A stretch of DNA of 33,804 bases from Scleroderma bovista (GCA_037178675.1 JAYMGJ010000623.1:1-33804); one strand, 5' to 3'. Positions 21,235 to 32,653 are shown, counted from the stretch's first letter. Notes: generated by a model from the letters alone, not told the origin. Made by a program: numbers and translations.

Positions 21235-22436
21235 TGGGTCACGATTTTCCACCATTGAAAAACGACCTCCTCCTGAGGGCCGCATGGGGTGACCAGACCG
21301 ATCGTGCACCCGTATGGGTCATGCGCCAGGCAGGACGATACCTGCCAGGTAAGCTCCCATGTCCATACGTCGTTTTCTGCCCCCCCCTGATCATGCTATA
21401 GAATTTAGAAAAGTAAGGGAGGACCACGAGTTTTTCGAGATTTGTCGAACTCCCGAGCTTGCGACCGAGATCACCATGCAGCCCATCCGGAGATACAAAG
21501 GACTCATAGACGCTGCCATTATATTCTCTGATATCCTTGTTATCCCGCAAGCCCTCGGAATGGAGGTGCTCATGCAACCCGGTCCCGTCTTCCCCCACCC
21601 CCTAGATACACCAGCAGACATGGCCAGGCTGCCAGACAAGGTCGACGTGGACAAGGCCTTGGGGTACGTGTTCGATGCTATCACGATGACACGCGAAAAG
21701 CTCGAGGGGGAGGTTCCGATCATTGGGTTCTGTGGTGCCCCGTGGACACTGATGATGTACATGATCGAGGGCGGCGGAACCAAGACGTTGCAAAAATCAA
21801 AAACGTGGCTCTTCAAATACCCAAACGAGTCCAAGGCGCTGTTGAGACGCCTCGCTGATGTCTGCGTAGAATTCCTCGTGGGCCAAGTGAAGGCAGGAGC
21901 ACAGGTAGTCCACTCTCACTCCCATCGTCTGCTGCTGACAACACACATTTTTTTGTTACCCCCAGCTACTCCAAATTTTCGATTCTAACGCCGGAGATTT
22001 GTCCCCGCACGATTTCGAGACGTTCTCGATTCCTGTGTTGCGTCAAATGTCCAGCGGTGTGCGGGATCAGTTGGCTAGTCTAGGAATCGCCCAAGTTCCC
22101 CTGACTCTCTTCGCCAAAGGTGCTTCGCCCTCCCTCGCAGCCCGCTGCGGATACGACGTCATTGGGCTGGACTGGACCCAGGATCCTCTCGACGTCGTCA
22201 ATAACCATGGCGTAGACGCCGCACTACAAGGAAATCTGGATCCCACCGTGTTGTATGGCGGCCGAGAAGCCATCGAACGAGAAGTGGAGCGGATGTGCAG
22301 AACATTTCGGTCGGCGCGTGGGGGTGTCACCAAGGGGTGGATCGCAAATCTTGGGCATGGCATCACCCCAGGGGTCAACCCAGAGGACTTGAAGTGGTTC
22401 TTTGAATGTATACACAAGTACTCGGCTCATGCTTGA
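21231..22436 (+). CDS. HEM12: Uroporphyrinogen decarboxylase, three exons
   Basis: Fifth enzyme of heme synthesis; converts uroporphyrinogen III to coproporphyrinogen III in the cytosol. Exons 21231-21348, 21402-21904 and 21966-22436 give 363 aa, the usual length. Both family signatures are complete: '[18 protein letters not shown]' near residues 29-46 (split by intron 1) and '[18 protein letters not shown]' in exon 2. Also '[13 protein letters not shown]' with the catalytic Asp, '[14 protein letters not shown]' and the C-terminal '[17 protein letters not shown]' with the conserved His. Two adjacent ATGs (21231, 21234) can start it. It supplies heme for the P450 and respiratory proteins, but shares no operon-like link with them. 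Converges on CDC14, 256 bp apart. Confidence 0.96.
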
Positions 22437-22692
22437 ACAAGTATGTACAATGCCGTGTCATGGATGATCGCGAACTCAGACTCGCTGGGTATATCGAGCC
22501 AAATATACAAGGAATGCTATTGATTGGTATGCATTGGGAAGGCCCCAAGAGATGCAAACGTACAGTTATGCTCGACACGGAATCCGCTTAAATACCCGCA
22601 GCACTCACAAGGGGGAAGATAGAGAATGTGAATGAGAGTGTGATGGATAGCATGCACAGAAAGCAAGATGACAAAGAAATATTGCACATACG

Positions 22693-24900
22693 CTATGCAA
22701 CGACATCAGCAGCACTAAAACTACTTCTTCTGCGCCTGACCGGCCGGGGTCCAGGTCGCTGCGTTTTCGAAGCGGGCATGACGACGGCGGATGCACCCGT
22801 TGTCATCCACGCGTCAGACGTCGCTTTGGCTTTACCTCCAGCTGCCATTTCGGCCAGCGAATTGGACACGTTCTGTTGACGCTTTGCTAGAGTGGGTAGT
22901 CGTGACGGTGTCGGTGAGGGCGGGGGTTGGGGTACTCTTCTCGATGATGGTGCACCAGCTGCCCGAGCTGCGGTGCTTCGTGTGGTTGTTCCCGCTGCAA
23001 GTCTTGGTATCTTGTTAGGTGGCTGAGCTACAGATTTCGCTGCCACAGCGGTAGCAGCAGGCTTTCGTTGTGTGGTACCAGCCGCAGACCGAAGGATGCG
23101 GGTTGGGCGTTGCTCAGAAGCCGTCCCTCTGGCTCCTGCAAGTCGACTCGTTGTCTTTGCTCTTTGCCGTGCCGCAGGGGGCGCCACTCCAAGGGCAGGT
23201 AGAGTATCATCTACCTCATCTGCTTCGTCATCAGAGTCTACTGCGACACGTTTAGCCATGGGTGTCTTTCGGGGCTGGCCCGGAGGAGCGATTGCATGCG
23301 CTTTGGCGGCAGCAGTCGCAATATGTCGACTGGGTGTGACAGGAGGTAGCGCAGCGGCAGGGGCCTCATTAACAGTGGACGGCGGAGTGACCCTGGTGGT
23401 GGGGGGCTCCATTTCCTCGTCCCGTTCGGCAGGAGGGGTGGCGGGGGCAACCACAGATGCAACAGTGGCGGCGGCGGCCTGGCTGCGGCGCATTTCGTCC
23501 ATTGAGGCCCACTTTACCCACTCGAGCTGCTTGAGGTACATGTACTGCTGCTGAGGGCCAACCACGCTACCAGGTCGTACGATGCGCATGAAGCCGATCG
23601 CCTCTGACGCGGTGAAGCCATATTTCCAAATGAGATAGGCACCGATCAGAGTGCCCGTGCGTCCCAAGCCTGCTTTACACTGAAAGTAGAAAGGAGAGTG
23701 AACACCGGAAATAGAAGGAAGAGTGGAGAAGAGGAGAGAAAGGCGCACATGTACAGCAATGACACCGCCGCTCTCGACCACGTTATCAGACATGTCTATA
23801 AATTCGCGTACGATTTCATCCGTGGGATTGGTGCCGTCATCGAAGTATAAATCTCGATGGGTTATTCCCCGATCGAGGAAAAGTTGCTTATCGTACAGTT
23901 CGGTATTGAGTCGGACGACTAGCTTGACGCCGCGTTTCTCGAAGTAGTCGAGACAGTTGAGGAAGGGAGAGGGTAATTTGCGTTGCAGGGCGTGATTGTG
24001 AGTGGGAGATCGTGTGGATGTGTTGTGGCGCACGGGAGATGCAGGATCCGTTGCGGCGAGTTTAGCTTCTTTCTGGACCTTGAGCCAGGAAGAGTCGACG
24101 GGAGAGGCGAAAGCGATGAAGTGAGGGGTTATCCAATTCCAGTCGCCATTTTCGACCTTTTCATAGTACTCGTACTCCTCGACCCTGAATTCGTTCATGT
24201 CGCATAAGCCATGCTGCATGGCTTTCCACATTCCCCAGAGACAATCCTGTATGTTGAGATTGAAGTCAGAGGGACCACGACCGGCATCGCGGAAGGGCAT
24301 GAACTCGAGTTCTGCTATGGGATGGAAGGCTTCCCAGGGTGCACGACGTTGTACAATCATCTAGATAACCGGTCATGAAGGAACCCGAATAACGAATTTG
24401 AGGGACGAACCACGTAAAGGGCCATTAAGAGGGCAGCATTGGCCTTTCTGCGTGGGTCATCAGAAGAGTACAAAACGAGGCGATGTGATGCTAAGTCTTT
24501 GTCCTATGATCCACGGGTGAGAGGGGGGTACAGGTATTAGGGGGATGGAAGCGGACCTCGAGAAGTTCGTGGATGAGGATGCAAGCCTTGTATACCATTG
24601 CAATGTTGAGGGGGCCCCAGTCCTGGAAGAAGGAGAGATAGAGGAGCTGGTCATCGATGGTGAAATAGTAGTATGTGACGTCGTCGTCTGGAGATGCTGT
24701 TTGCCCTGCCCTAGGGTTGGAGCGGACGCAAGGCAGGGTGGCTGGGTCAGTGGACTGGTTGTTGAGGGTGTGAGGACTGGGTGGCGGGTGAGGAAACGTC
24801 GTGAAAAACAGCCTGATGGACGTCAGAAGACAGCAGACGGAGAGAAAGAGCGACGATACCTGTCACCGAAGCGACAGAGCGGCTCACACTTGGGAGCCAT
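22693..24900 (-). CDS. CDC14: Cdc14-type dual-specificity protein phosphatase, five exons
   Basis: Phosphatase that reverses CDK phosphorylation during mitotic exit and cytokinesis. Minus-strand exons: 24900-24860, 24812-24557, 24503-24411, 24360-23749, 23679-22693, giving 662 aa with consistent phases. The N-terminal domain holds 'RLFFTTFPHPPP', 'YYYFTIDDQLLYLSFFQDWG' and 'PLNIAMVYKACILIHELLE'. The catalytic domain has 'YEYYEKVENGDWNWI', the acid loop 'YFDDGTNPTDEIVREFID' and the signature HCKAGLGRTG (H334, C335, R341). It is followed by 'IVRPGSVVGPQQQYMYL'. The last 260 residues are a low-complexity Ala/Pro/Thr/Arg-rich tail with several S/T-P sites and basic stretches, as expected for a regulatory tail. 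The 69 nt intron 4 separates signature His from Cys. Intron 2 uses a weak GTCCGC donor. Confidence 0.93.
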
Positions 24901-25092
24901 CAGGGAGAGTGAGTCAGGGAGAGGTAGACGGCGTCGGTGGATCTTGGGCGATGAAGGAGAGATGAGCGCCCGCCGAGTTGCGCGACGATGAAAGAGGAGG
25001 TGGGTGTTTCTCGCGCGAAGTCGCTTGGAAAAGGAAAACGGCTCCCGTGACCGTCGCGTTCAGATAAACAGCTCAAAACAAGTCTGCAGCGT

Positions 25093-25118
25093 CGACGACG
25101 ACGACGACGACGACGACG
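25093..25118. repeat. (CGA)n microsatellite
   Basis: Twenty-six bases of uninterrupted CGA/GAC repeat in the CDC14-MBP1 intergenic region, nearly 200 bp upstream of the CDC14 start. Confidence 0.9.
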
Positions 25119-25144
25119 TTCAGCTGGGGTGGTGGGTGATCGCA

Positions 25145-25150
25145 ACGCGT
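25145..25150. promoter_or_regulatory. MCB box ACGCGT (1)
   Basis: Exact palindromic match, followed by TGAGTCA, an AP-1-like heptamer overlapping its last base (25150-25156). Confidence 0.5.
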
Positions 25151-25287
25151 GAGTCAGTGGACCGCGTCTGTTAATATTGTTGGGTCCACACGACGCCGGC
25201 ACCCAACACAGCGTGTCCTGCACGAGGACTCGAGCAACCCTGGCACACGCTGTGGCCACTGCTCGATCGCTCATTTCCGCTGCGCGT

Positions 25288-25293
25288 ACGCGT
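25288..25293. promoter_or_regulatory. MCB box ACGCGT (2)
   Basis: Exact palindromic match within GCGTACGCGTC. Confidence 0.5.
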
Positions 25294-25389
25294 CTGCAGG
25301 TCGCAGCTTGGCCAGGGGATCAGATCCGTAGATATGTTCTGTACATAGTGCTAGTCGACTTCCATCGCGTTGTTTGTCGTTGTTGGAGC

Positions 25390-25395
25390 ACGCGT
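25390..25395. promoter_or_regulatory. MCB box ACGCGT (3)
   Basis: Exact palindromic match, 95 bp upstream of the MBP1 ATG. Confidence 0.5.
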
Positions 25396-25489
25396 CCACA
25401 CGACATCCGCGACGTCGTGCGCCGCAAGCAAAGTCCTCCCAGCGTCTAAAAGGCTCCCTCTCTCGTCCACCCGCCCCGCTCGCCCAGCC

Positions 25490-27925
25490 ATGCCCGACAA
25501 CCAGATATTCAAGGTACCGTTCGTCGCATCTCCCCCGTGTCCCGCCTGCTCATGCGGGTCCCATGTCTCACCAGGCCACCTACAGCGGGATTCCTGTATA
25601 CGAAATGTCAGTCCTTCTCTTCACCACTTTGCGCGCCGTCTCACCTTCCCGACGCGCCCAGGATGTGCAAGGGTGTCGCCGTCATGCGGCGGCGCTCGGA
25701 TTCGTGGCTCAACGCGACCCAGATACTCAAAGTCGCAGGTTTCGATAAACCACAACGCACCCGAATCCTCGAGCGAGAGGTCCAAAAGGGGGAGCACGAA
25801 AAGGTGCAAGGAGGGTACGGCAAATACCAAGGCTAGTCACCCCGTATCTTTCATACCACACCTCCAATGACCTCACTCCCCCTCAGGCACATGGATCCCC
25901 CTCGACCGCGGTCTCTCCCTGGCAAAGCAATACAACTGCGAAACAGCACTACGGCCCATCATCGAATTCCAGCCAGCTGCAAAGAGTCCCCCGCCCGCAC
26001 CTAAACATCTCGCTGCTTCGGGAACCGCCGCAAGACCAGCCCGACGTACTGCCGCCGCCGCCGCCGCCGCTGCTGAGAGCACTCCCGCAGTCGTCCCTCG
26101 GTCCCGCCGTCACATAGAAGGCGGCGATGGATCCGATCAAGAAGCCTTGTCCGAGCCCGGCTCAGAAGACGGATCCATGACTTCCTCTCCCTCTCGTGGT
26201 TCGTCCAGTTCACGCACCCCCTCACCAATTGACGAAACATACGACCTTGATGTCCCCAAAGACCGTGCTCACGGCGACAAGAGAAAGGGGTCCAAACATC
26301 ATCATGAACGGCATGATGACGCCATGGAGGATCACTCCCTGTCGAATGGGGGAAACGATCCACGTGCCTACAGCGACCAAATCCTCGAATACTTCATCTC
26401 CGATACTAATCAGATCCCTCAAATTCTCATCTCGCCCCCACCAGATTTCGACCCCAACATGGCCATCGACGACGATGGCCACACCGCTTTACATTGGGCA
26501 TCCGCCATGGGCCGCCTTCGTATCGTCAAATTCCTACTCACCGCCGGTGCTGACATTTTCAAAGTCAACAAAGCGGGCCAGACAGCGCTCATGCGTAGCG
26601 TCATGTTCGCAAACAATTACGATGTCCGGAAATTCCCAGAGCTATACGAGCTATTGCATCGCTCCACCTTGAACATCGACAACTATAATCGCACCGTCTT
26701 TCATCACATTGTTGACGTTGCCATGTCTAAAGGGAAGACCCACGCCGCCCGTTATTACATGGAGACCGTCCTCAATAGGCTAGCCGACTACCCAAAGGAA
26801 CTTGCCGACGTAATCAACTTTCAAGACGAAGACGGCGAAACTGCGCTTACCATGGCTGCAAGATGTCGAAGTAAGCGTCTCGTCAAGCTCCTCATCGACC
26901 ATGGTGCGGACCCGAAAGTCAGAAATCGCGATGGAAAGAGTACTGAGGATTACATCTTGGAGGACGAACGTTTCCGTTCATCCCCTGGCCCTATATCACG
27001 CCTGTCTGCCATGTCCTTCCGCAACGCCCAAGCCTCCTTACCAGCGGGCGCTTCCGCCTCGGCTTTAATGAATGGCGACCGCCCTCCCTTGCACCACTCC
27101 CTTGCTGGCCAGAAAGCCAGCACAAGATGCGTTAACGATATTACGAACATGTTAGACAGCCTTGCCGCATCCTTCGACCGCGAACTGCAGGAAAAGGAAC
27201 GCGACGTAACCCAAGCCCATGCTCTTTTGCAAAATATTCAGCAAGAAATTTTGGAGAGCAATCGTGCGGTAGGCCAGCTCAAAACGCGTGCAGAGGGACT
27301 GCAGGTGGCAAAGGGTATGCTGGCGGAAATGGAGAGCCAGCTTCTTAACACGATGGGTAGGAGATTTAGATTGGGCTGGGAAAAATGGGTCAAGGATGAA
27401 GAGAGCCGAGAGCTGCACATTCGCAATGCAGCTGGAGGGGAGCTGAAAATCACCCCTGCGACAGTCCCATACTGGACAGACGATGGTGGCATGGAGGTCG
27501 ATGGGACTACAGAACCAAGCAAAGATAAAGCGAAAGGCAAACGGAAGGCACTGCCACAGGTGGAGGATATTTCAGACCTTCTGGAGCTGTATTCAAATAT
27601 TCCGGACGACCCAGAGGCGCTGCGCTCGACATGCGAAGCTCTGAGAGATGAGCTTGGGCACCATCGCAAACGGAGAAAGGAATTGTTTGATGAGGTCACG
27701 GTTTTCCAGGCGGAAGCCGGGACTGGAGGAAGGATGGGCGAGTACCGGCGCCTAATTGGGGCCGGGTGCGGAGGTGTTCAACCTACGGAGGTGGATAACA
27801 TCATTAGCGTATTACTCGAGGTCAGTCGCATCAAGTTTGATGTGCATTCTGGTGTTAACATCCCATTCTCAGACACTGGAATCAGAAGAATCCAGTATAT
27901 CCTCGATAGCTTGGGGCGGGACTAA
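25490..27925 (+). CDS. MBP1: Mbp1-type APSES/ankyrin cell-cycle transcription factor (MBF subunit), four exons
   Basis: DNA-binding subunit of an MBF-like complex that drives G1/S genes. Exons 25490-25513, 25575-25606, 25662-25831 and 25887-27925 give 754 aa. The KilA-N/APSES domain spans about 5-95: '[20 protein letters not shown]' over introns 1 and 2, '[20 protein letters not shown]', '[20 protein letters not shown]', '[20 protein letters not shown]'. Intron 3 (25832-25886) starts with GC; reading on would hit an in-frame TAG at once (codon GGC, then TAG). A poly-Ala run comes from a GCC repeat near 26050-26072. Ankyrin repeats cover about 277-317 ('[20 protein letters not shown]') and 392-432 ('[20 protein letters not shown]'). 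A coiled coil lies about 500-560, and the C-terminal helical region is typical of Swi6-partner binding. Confidence 0.94.
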
Positions 27926-28962
27926 ACCTGGGTCTGTGCCAGCAGGGTGATATAAATACAGGGGTATATTTGTTTCATCTCTTTTTACTTGTTGTTTTGC
28001 TGTTGGTTTGCTGTTGTAACTTCTACACAGTGCTTTCTAGCTATACAACTTCATCTAGTTGCAAGCCCTGACGGAGTGCGAAGCTTACAACACACCTCGG
28101 ACATATACCATTGAGTGTCGCGCGATTAATGGCAACCCTTGCTTTTCATCAGTAATGCTGTGGAAAGAGTGCGGTGTGCATGCCACGTAATAAAAATCCA
28201 TCACCTTTCCGAGGGGGCGCGTTGGTGTCCTGGCACGTAACTCTTTACAACAATTTGAACACGAATGAAAACTGCGGACCTTCGCAACTAGGCACGATGC
28301 CTCACCATGTCCAGCACGCGTTCTTCGACGCCAGATTGACGGTGGTTCAATATTCAATAGGCAATGCACCCGATATGCAATATTGTCTCATTTCGTGAAA
28401 CGCGTTGGAAACGTTTGTTAGCAACTGCGCCACAATGATGGTGCAGACAACCCGGACGATCACCCACAAAGAACGGGGTAACGAAGACGGTAAGGCGTGT
28501 ATGACGGTCGGCCATGGAGCTACGAAAGAGACCGACCTAGTGAAAGGGATGCCAACATAGATCGCCTGGTGCGCTGGATCATGTACCGCATGGATTATGG
28601 CAGGATCATGGAGTCATACAATTGGATGCTAGTGGGCACAAGGACGTTGTTTGGGCACACTTCACTAAGCCAACGCATTGCAGCCTTGCTTCCTGCGGAG
28701 CAGCTGCGAACACAGTGCCAGGGTCCTCGGATCACCATAGCTGCAACTGCCCGATAATTTGCCATTCTAACCCTGTGTAATTCAGAATGCTCCTTACTAC
28801 TGGGAGATCACAGTGTTTGATTTAATGGTTTACCATTTACCATTGCCTGCACTTAGTAGAGACAAAGGGAACGGGGACAGGGGCATTTGTGCTTATGTCA
28901 GCACACAGAAACCACTTTTGCTTTGCGAAGTAGTTTGTGGTGTTGCCTGTCCTGCCGTCGAC
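27926..28962. other. Intergenic MBP1-MRPL40, no gene seen
   Basis: About 1 kb in tandem orientation. The first 100 bp are T-rich (likely MBP1 3' end). Short open frames (e.g. 28497-28757) resemble nothing known. The frame of MRPL40 stays open upstream of the chosen start to an ATG at 28813. Confidence 0.45.
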
Positions 28963-30214
28963 ATGCCCTTGTCTCGTTTTCAACTTCTGAGGGCAACGAC
29001 AAGAAGCCCATGGACGAGGGACTTCCGCCACCTTCTTCCCGTTCCGAAACATTTTGCCATGAAGCAATCCTTCTACGACCCCGGTATTAAGGCTGTACGC
29101 GTGAAGGACCGTATCAAGTTTTGGAATGTCGTCCCCGGCGACCGCATTCGCATTCGTGGAGACAGCAGAAACACAATTCACGAGGTTCTGAGCATCAACA
29201 AATTCACGAACCGCGTTTATTTGAAAGGCACCATTAGAGTGCGATTCACACTCGCTCCGTTAACAGTTGCTCACATGGCCGTAGGAACCAACCAAGGGCA
29301 AGATGCCGGTGAACAAGAGCGTACACTACTCGAAATGCCAATTATTAATAGAGGAGCGAGAAAAGAAGTCCGCGGAAGGAACTATAGAGAAAGTGCAGTG
29401 AGTATTTCTTCGGGCCCGTATCCACAACGTGGTCCTATTTCTCTCCATCATAGTGTCTTCGCCCGACGCATTGGTGTACGGGAACCCTACTGGAATCCAG
29501 AGCTTCGTCGCTTTGACTGGAGGCGCGTCGTACTGGCGTCCATGCCTGCCTATGTAGAGCGGAATGCTGGGGAAGAGCTTCTCCTCCCCTGGCCTGAACC
29601 AGAGGAGCCTCCGAAACCTAAAGGTACGGAAGAATATCAACAATTATTTTTCTTTGTTGCCCGACTAATTTACCACCCCGGTAGCCAATCCGCTTCTGGA
29701 TACCCCTTCCAATGCGGTTCTAAAAATCACATACCAGCCACCGACGCTTACGACGAGTAAGAAAAAGGGACCTGTGATCGCTGATGAAAATGCGTACATC
29801 AAGACCCTATTTAACCCATCTCCCAGGGGCTTTGACGAGTCTCGGCCCATGGAATCATACCTCGTGAAGGAGCTCTCTAATCCTCACGGCCGTGCGAAGA
29901 AGCAAGCCCGATGGCAGGCAGCCCGACGACGGAAGTCCGAACTGCTCCAGAAGTTCGTCGCTCGCGAGCTCCTGAACCAAGGAGACAGGACTGCCCGCGA
30001 GGCGCGTGCCGAGGCTATGTTCAAGTGGCGACAGCAAATGGAAGATGAACGGAAAGCGGAGAAGAAGCGACGGTGGTTCACGGCCGAGCGTCTGACCGGA
30101 ATTGCCAGGAAAGCCAAGCGCAAGCAGAGGAAGGCAGGGAAGCAGAAAGCGAAGCTTACACACTTGGTTCTCAAGGAGGCACCCAACCAGGTAATTCCTG
30201 GGTCCCAGAAATGA
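28963..30214 (+). CDS. MRPL40: Mitochondrial large-subunit ribosomal protein uL24m (MRPL40), four exons
   Basis: rRNA-binding protein of the mitochondrial ribosome. Exons 28963-29238, 29297-29397, 29454-29623 and 29685-30214 give 358 aa with agreeing phases. The start was chosen because 'MPLSRFQLLRATTRSPWTRD' is a basic, amphipathic mitochondrial presequence; an in-frame ATG at 28813 would add 50 unlikely residues. The KOW domain covers about 55-92 ('VVPGDRIRIRGDSRNTIHEV', 'LSINKFTNRVYLKGTIR') and continues after intron 1 as 'GKMPVNKSVHYSKCQLLI'. Then 'FARRIGVREPYWNPELRRFD' and a long Lys/Arg-rich C-terminal extension ('AEKKRRWFTAERLTGIARKA'), common in fungal uL24m. A degraded second copy lies 3.25 kb downstream. 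Confidence 0.88.
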
Positions 30215-30714
30215 CAACAGGTCGGTAGTATCATTACAGTTGTATCGTTTCATTGCACCGCCTCATCGTCATTCTCTCTCATTTGCGTATATTTGTTGGC
30301 CAATGCTGCAGGCGACGGGGCACGACAAACAGGCTGACCGCCCGGGATACCTCTCTTCGCACATAGACTATACACTACCTTCGGGGGGTAGTCTCTATTA
30401 CATAACGGTGTTACAAAAGCAATGTGAGAAAGTACTATCATGCCAAGCGGTCCAGTTTCCGTTGGTTTGAGAGACAACACGAGAAGTGAACCGGCGTAGT
30501 CAAGGCTTTAAAATTCTGTCTCAAGATGTACTGAACATGTTGCATCTAGCTTCGATCAAATTGTTATTCGTGCAAAGATATGGAAGTCACGCTACAATAC
30601 GACAAGAATCTCGAACGAGCTTACTGCTTCTATTGTATCACTGTGTACTACTCGGTTCTCAGAGTCGACTCCTTTTACACCCTCCTTCTGCCCCCCATCC
30701 CTGACTGAGCTCTC
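30215..30714. other. Intergenic MRPL40-transporter
   Basis: 500 bp in tandem orientation, holding the MRPL40 3' end and the transporter promoter. The last 40 bp are pyrimidine-rich ('ccctccttctgccccccatcc'-like) and have a recognisable counterpart before the second transporter copy at 33690-33728. Confidence 0.5.
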
Positions 30715-32279
30715 ATGGCGTCAGCGAGTAGGGGTGTAAAGTACCATGCTCTACCGACATCGGAAGACGTGGCCCAAGTCGATTCTGAGCTCAATGCAGA
30801 CGTGACTCGCGACCCTCCGTTAAGCGTCCCATGGGACGGGCGGATTGGCTGGGCCTACTTCTTCCTTGGTTGTGCAATGCTTCTTCCTTGGAACGGTGCG
30901 TAGCATACTCTTGGATCTGAATTCTCGTTCTTACTGGGAGGTACTCAGCACTGATCAACGCAACCCCTTTCTTCTTATCTCGGCTCGTCGGTAGTCCCAT
31001 GCGAACGACGTTCAGTTCCTATCAGGCGAGCGCGTTCACAATCACTGGTGTACTCTCCCACGCATACTTCACAGTGACATCCAAGCAGGTCGGTAATTCG
31101 TCCTTTGAAACTTTAGTCTCATGATGTACCCGACTGCTGCAGGCGTCCAATTCGCGCCGTGTATTCCTGTCCATCATTATCCTCACTAGCGTTCTGTTCT
31201 TGATATTCTTCAGCACGTTCTTTCACATCAATCCATCATCACTCTTTTCATTCGTGCTCTTCAGTTCAGTCTGGATGTCCGCATCTGGAGCATGCCTGTC
31301 AACTGCTATCTTCGCAGCAGCAGCTTTACTTGGACGACCATATATACAGATCATGGTCTCTGGGCAGGCTGCGGTTGGCGTGGTTGTGAGCACAGTTCAG
31401 CTGGTCAGTGCTGCAATATCTGTTTGGGGTGCATCTCCAAAAACCGCAGCCGACGGTATTGGGGAAGGCGTGGCCGAAGAACGGGCTGCACGGATTTTCT
31501 TTGGAGTATCTATTTTATTTATGGCCTCGACCTTGGCAGCGCACCTGTGGTTGACGAGGCAGCCACTGTACAAGTCAACCGTTGGCCGTGCAGACATGCA
31601 CAAGCCTCAAGCTACCATAGAAGATACCGATGAACGACGTGGCCTTCTTGCCGTTGGGCCAAGCGTTTCACTATCCGACGCAGCGTCAGATGTGCTGCAA
31701 GTTTTCAAAGCTAACTTCATTTTTATGTTTTCAATTGCATGCACTTTTGTGGTCACTCTGGTTCGTACGCGGTTTCTGTGTCTGTGTCATTCTCATTGTC
31801 TTGACTAGGCTATATACCCTTCCATCACAGTTTCGGTGCTACCGACAAATCCGAATGTGCACCCGCTCCTTTTTGCCGCTGTCCACTTCGTGGCATTCAA
31901 TATAGGGGACCTGTTGGGGCGGTACATCTGCGCGTTCCCGCGCCTGATTGTCTGGTCGGCCCACAAGATTCTGGCGATATCCTTACTGAGGACTTTATTC
32001 ATTCCTATCGTCCTTCTCTGCAATGTCCAACGTCCGACAGCAACGGCTCCTCCCGTCATCAGTTCCGACGTGCTTTATATTCTCATCATGCTAGCCATCG
32101 GATTGACCAACGGTTATAGCAACACAATATGTTTTCTGGCTGCATCGTCGATAGAACACAATCACAGGCTAAAGGGTTACGAAGATGTGGATATCGCGGC
32201 CACCCTCATCGGATTTGTTGTTGTTGTTGGACTAGCAATCGGGTCATTGCTTAGTTTTGGTGTCCGTGCCGCAATATGA
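30715..32279 (+). CDS. Equilibrative nucleoside transporter (ENT/SLC29 family), four exons
   Basis: Facilitative nucleoside/nucleobase carrier, in fungi often vacuolar (Fun26-like). Exons 30715-30895, 30949-31088, 31143-31760 and 31809-32279 give 469 aa with consistent phases. A polar N-terminus of about 46 residues precedes 'GWAYFFLGCAMLLPWNALIN', the ENT TM1 signature, which intron 1 splits at WN|A. Further helices include 'VFLSIIILTSVLFLIFFSTF', 'ASGACLSTAIFAAAALLGRP', and 'QIMVSGQAAVGVVVSTVQLV', the ENT TM5 region with its conserved G-x-G/Q-A pattern. A hydrophilic loop separates TM6 and TM7 ('HKPQATIEDTDERRGLL'). The second half contains 'FNIGDLLGRYICAFPRL', the conserved F-N-x-x-D-x-x-G-R motif, and ends with 'GLTNGYSNTICFLAASSIEH' and a final helix. 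About 11 membrane segments are expected. Substrate not determinable. A second copy begins at 33729. Confidence 0.93.
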
Positions 32280-32653
32280 GATTAGCTTAATGGGCATAAG
32301 ATGTAACATATACAAATAGCTTGTGAAGTCGCAACAATTCGGTCGTGTGGTGTGCAGTAGTCCAATCCTCAGATATGAAGCCCTCTGTCGTATGGTGTTG
32401 GTTGGAGTACCTGGTAAGTGAGGTGCAAGGGTCTTAGCCTGGGTTGCCTGTCTCCGTCTCCAGTGCTCCGCAACTCTGAGGGAAGAGATATTGCGGCGAA
32501 GGACGTCGCCTTCATGCGTCGGTGTCGGGGCAGCAGTAGCAGGTCGAGTTTCTTGGATAGTCTCTTCAAGTACTTTCCCCTTTCCCTCCTCTTCTTTCTC
32601 TTCGACACGCTTCTCTTCCCACTCCTGCCTTACCTTCGCAATCTCCTCGGAAC
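32280..32653 (-). pseudogene. Unidentified coding-like fragment at the duplication junction (minus strand)
   Basis: Between the transporter stop and the duplicated block, the minus strand reads from about 32660 down to 32425 as a charged, helical sequence: 'EEIAKVRQEWEEKRVEEKEE' then a Thr/Pro linker, then 'RRNISSLRVAEHWRRRQATQ' and 'AKTLAPHLPG'. It looks like the C-terminal part of a real protein with a coiled coil, but I cannot name it. It has no start and no upstream exon in the window; it stops where the duplicated MRPL40 sequence begins. I infer a truncated gene piece caught at a rearrangement junction. Confidence 0.3.

Larger units (their letters stand above)
24901..25489. promoter_or_regulatory. 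Divergent CDC14-MBP1 promoter
   Basis: 589 bp between two divergent starts. It holds a (CGA)n tract at 25093-25118 and three copies of ACGCGT, the MluI cell-cycle box bound by Mbp1-type APSES factors in yeasts. The sites lie 340, 197 and 95 bp upstream of the MBP1 ATG. Confidence 0.65.
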
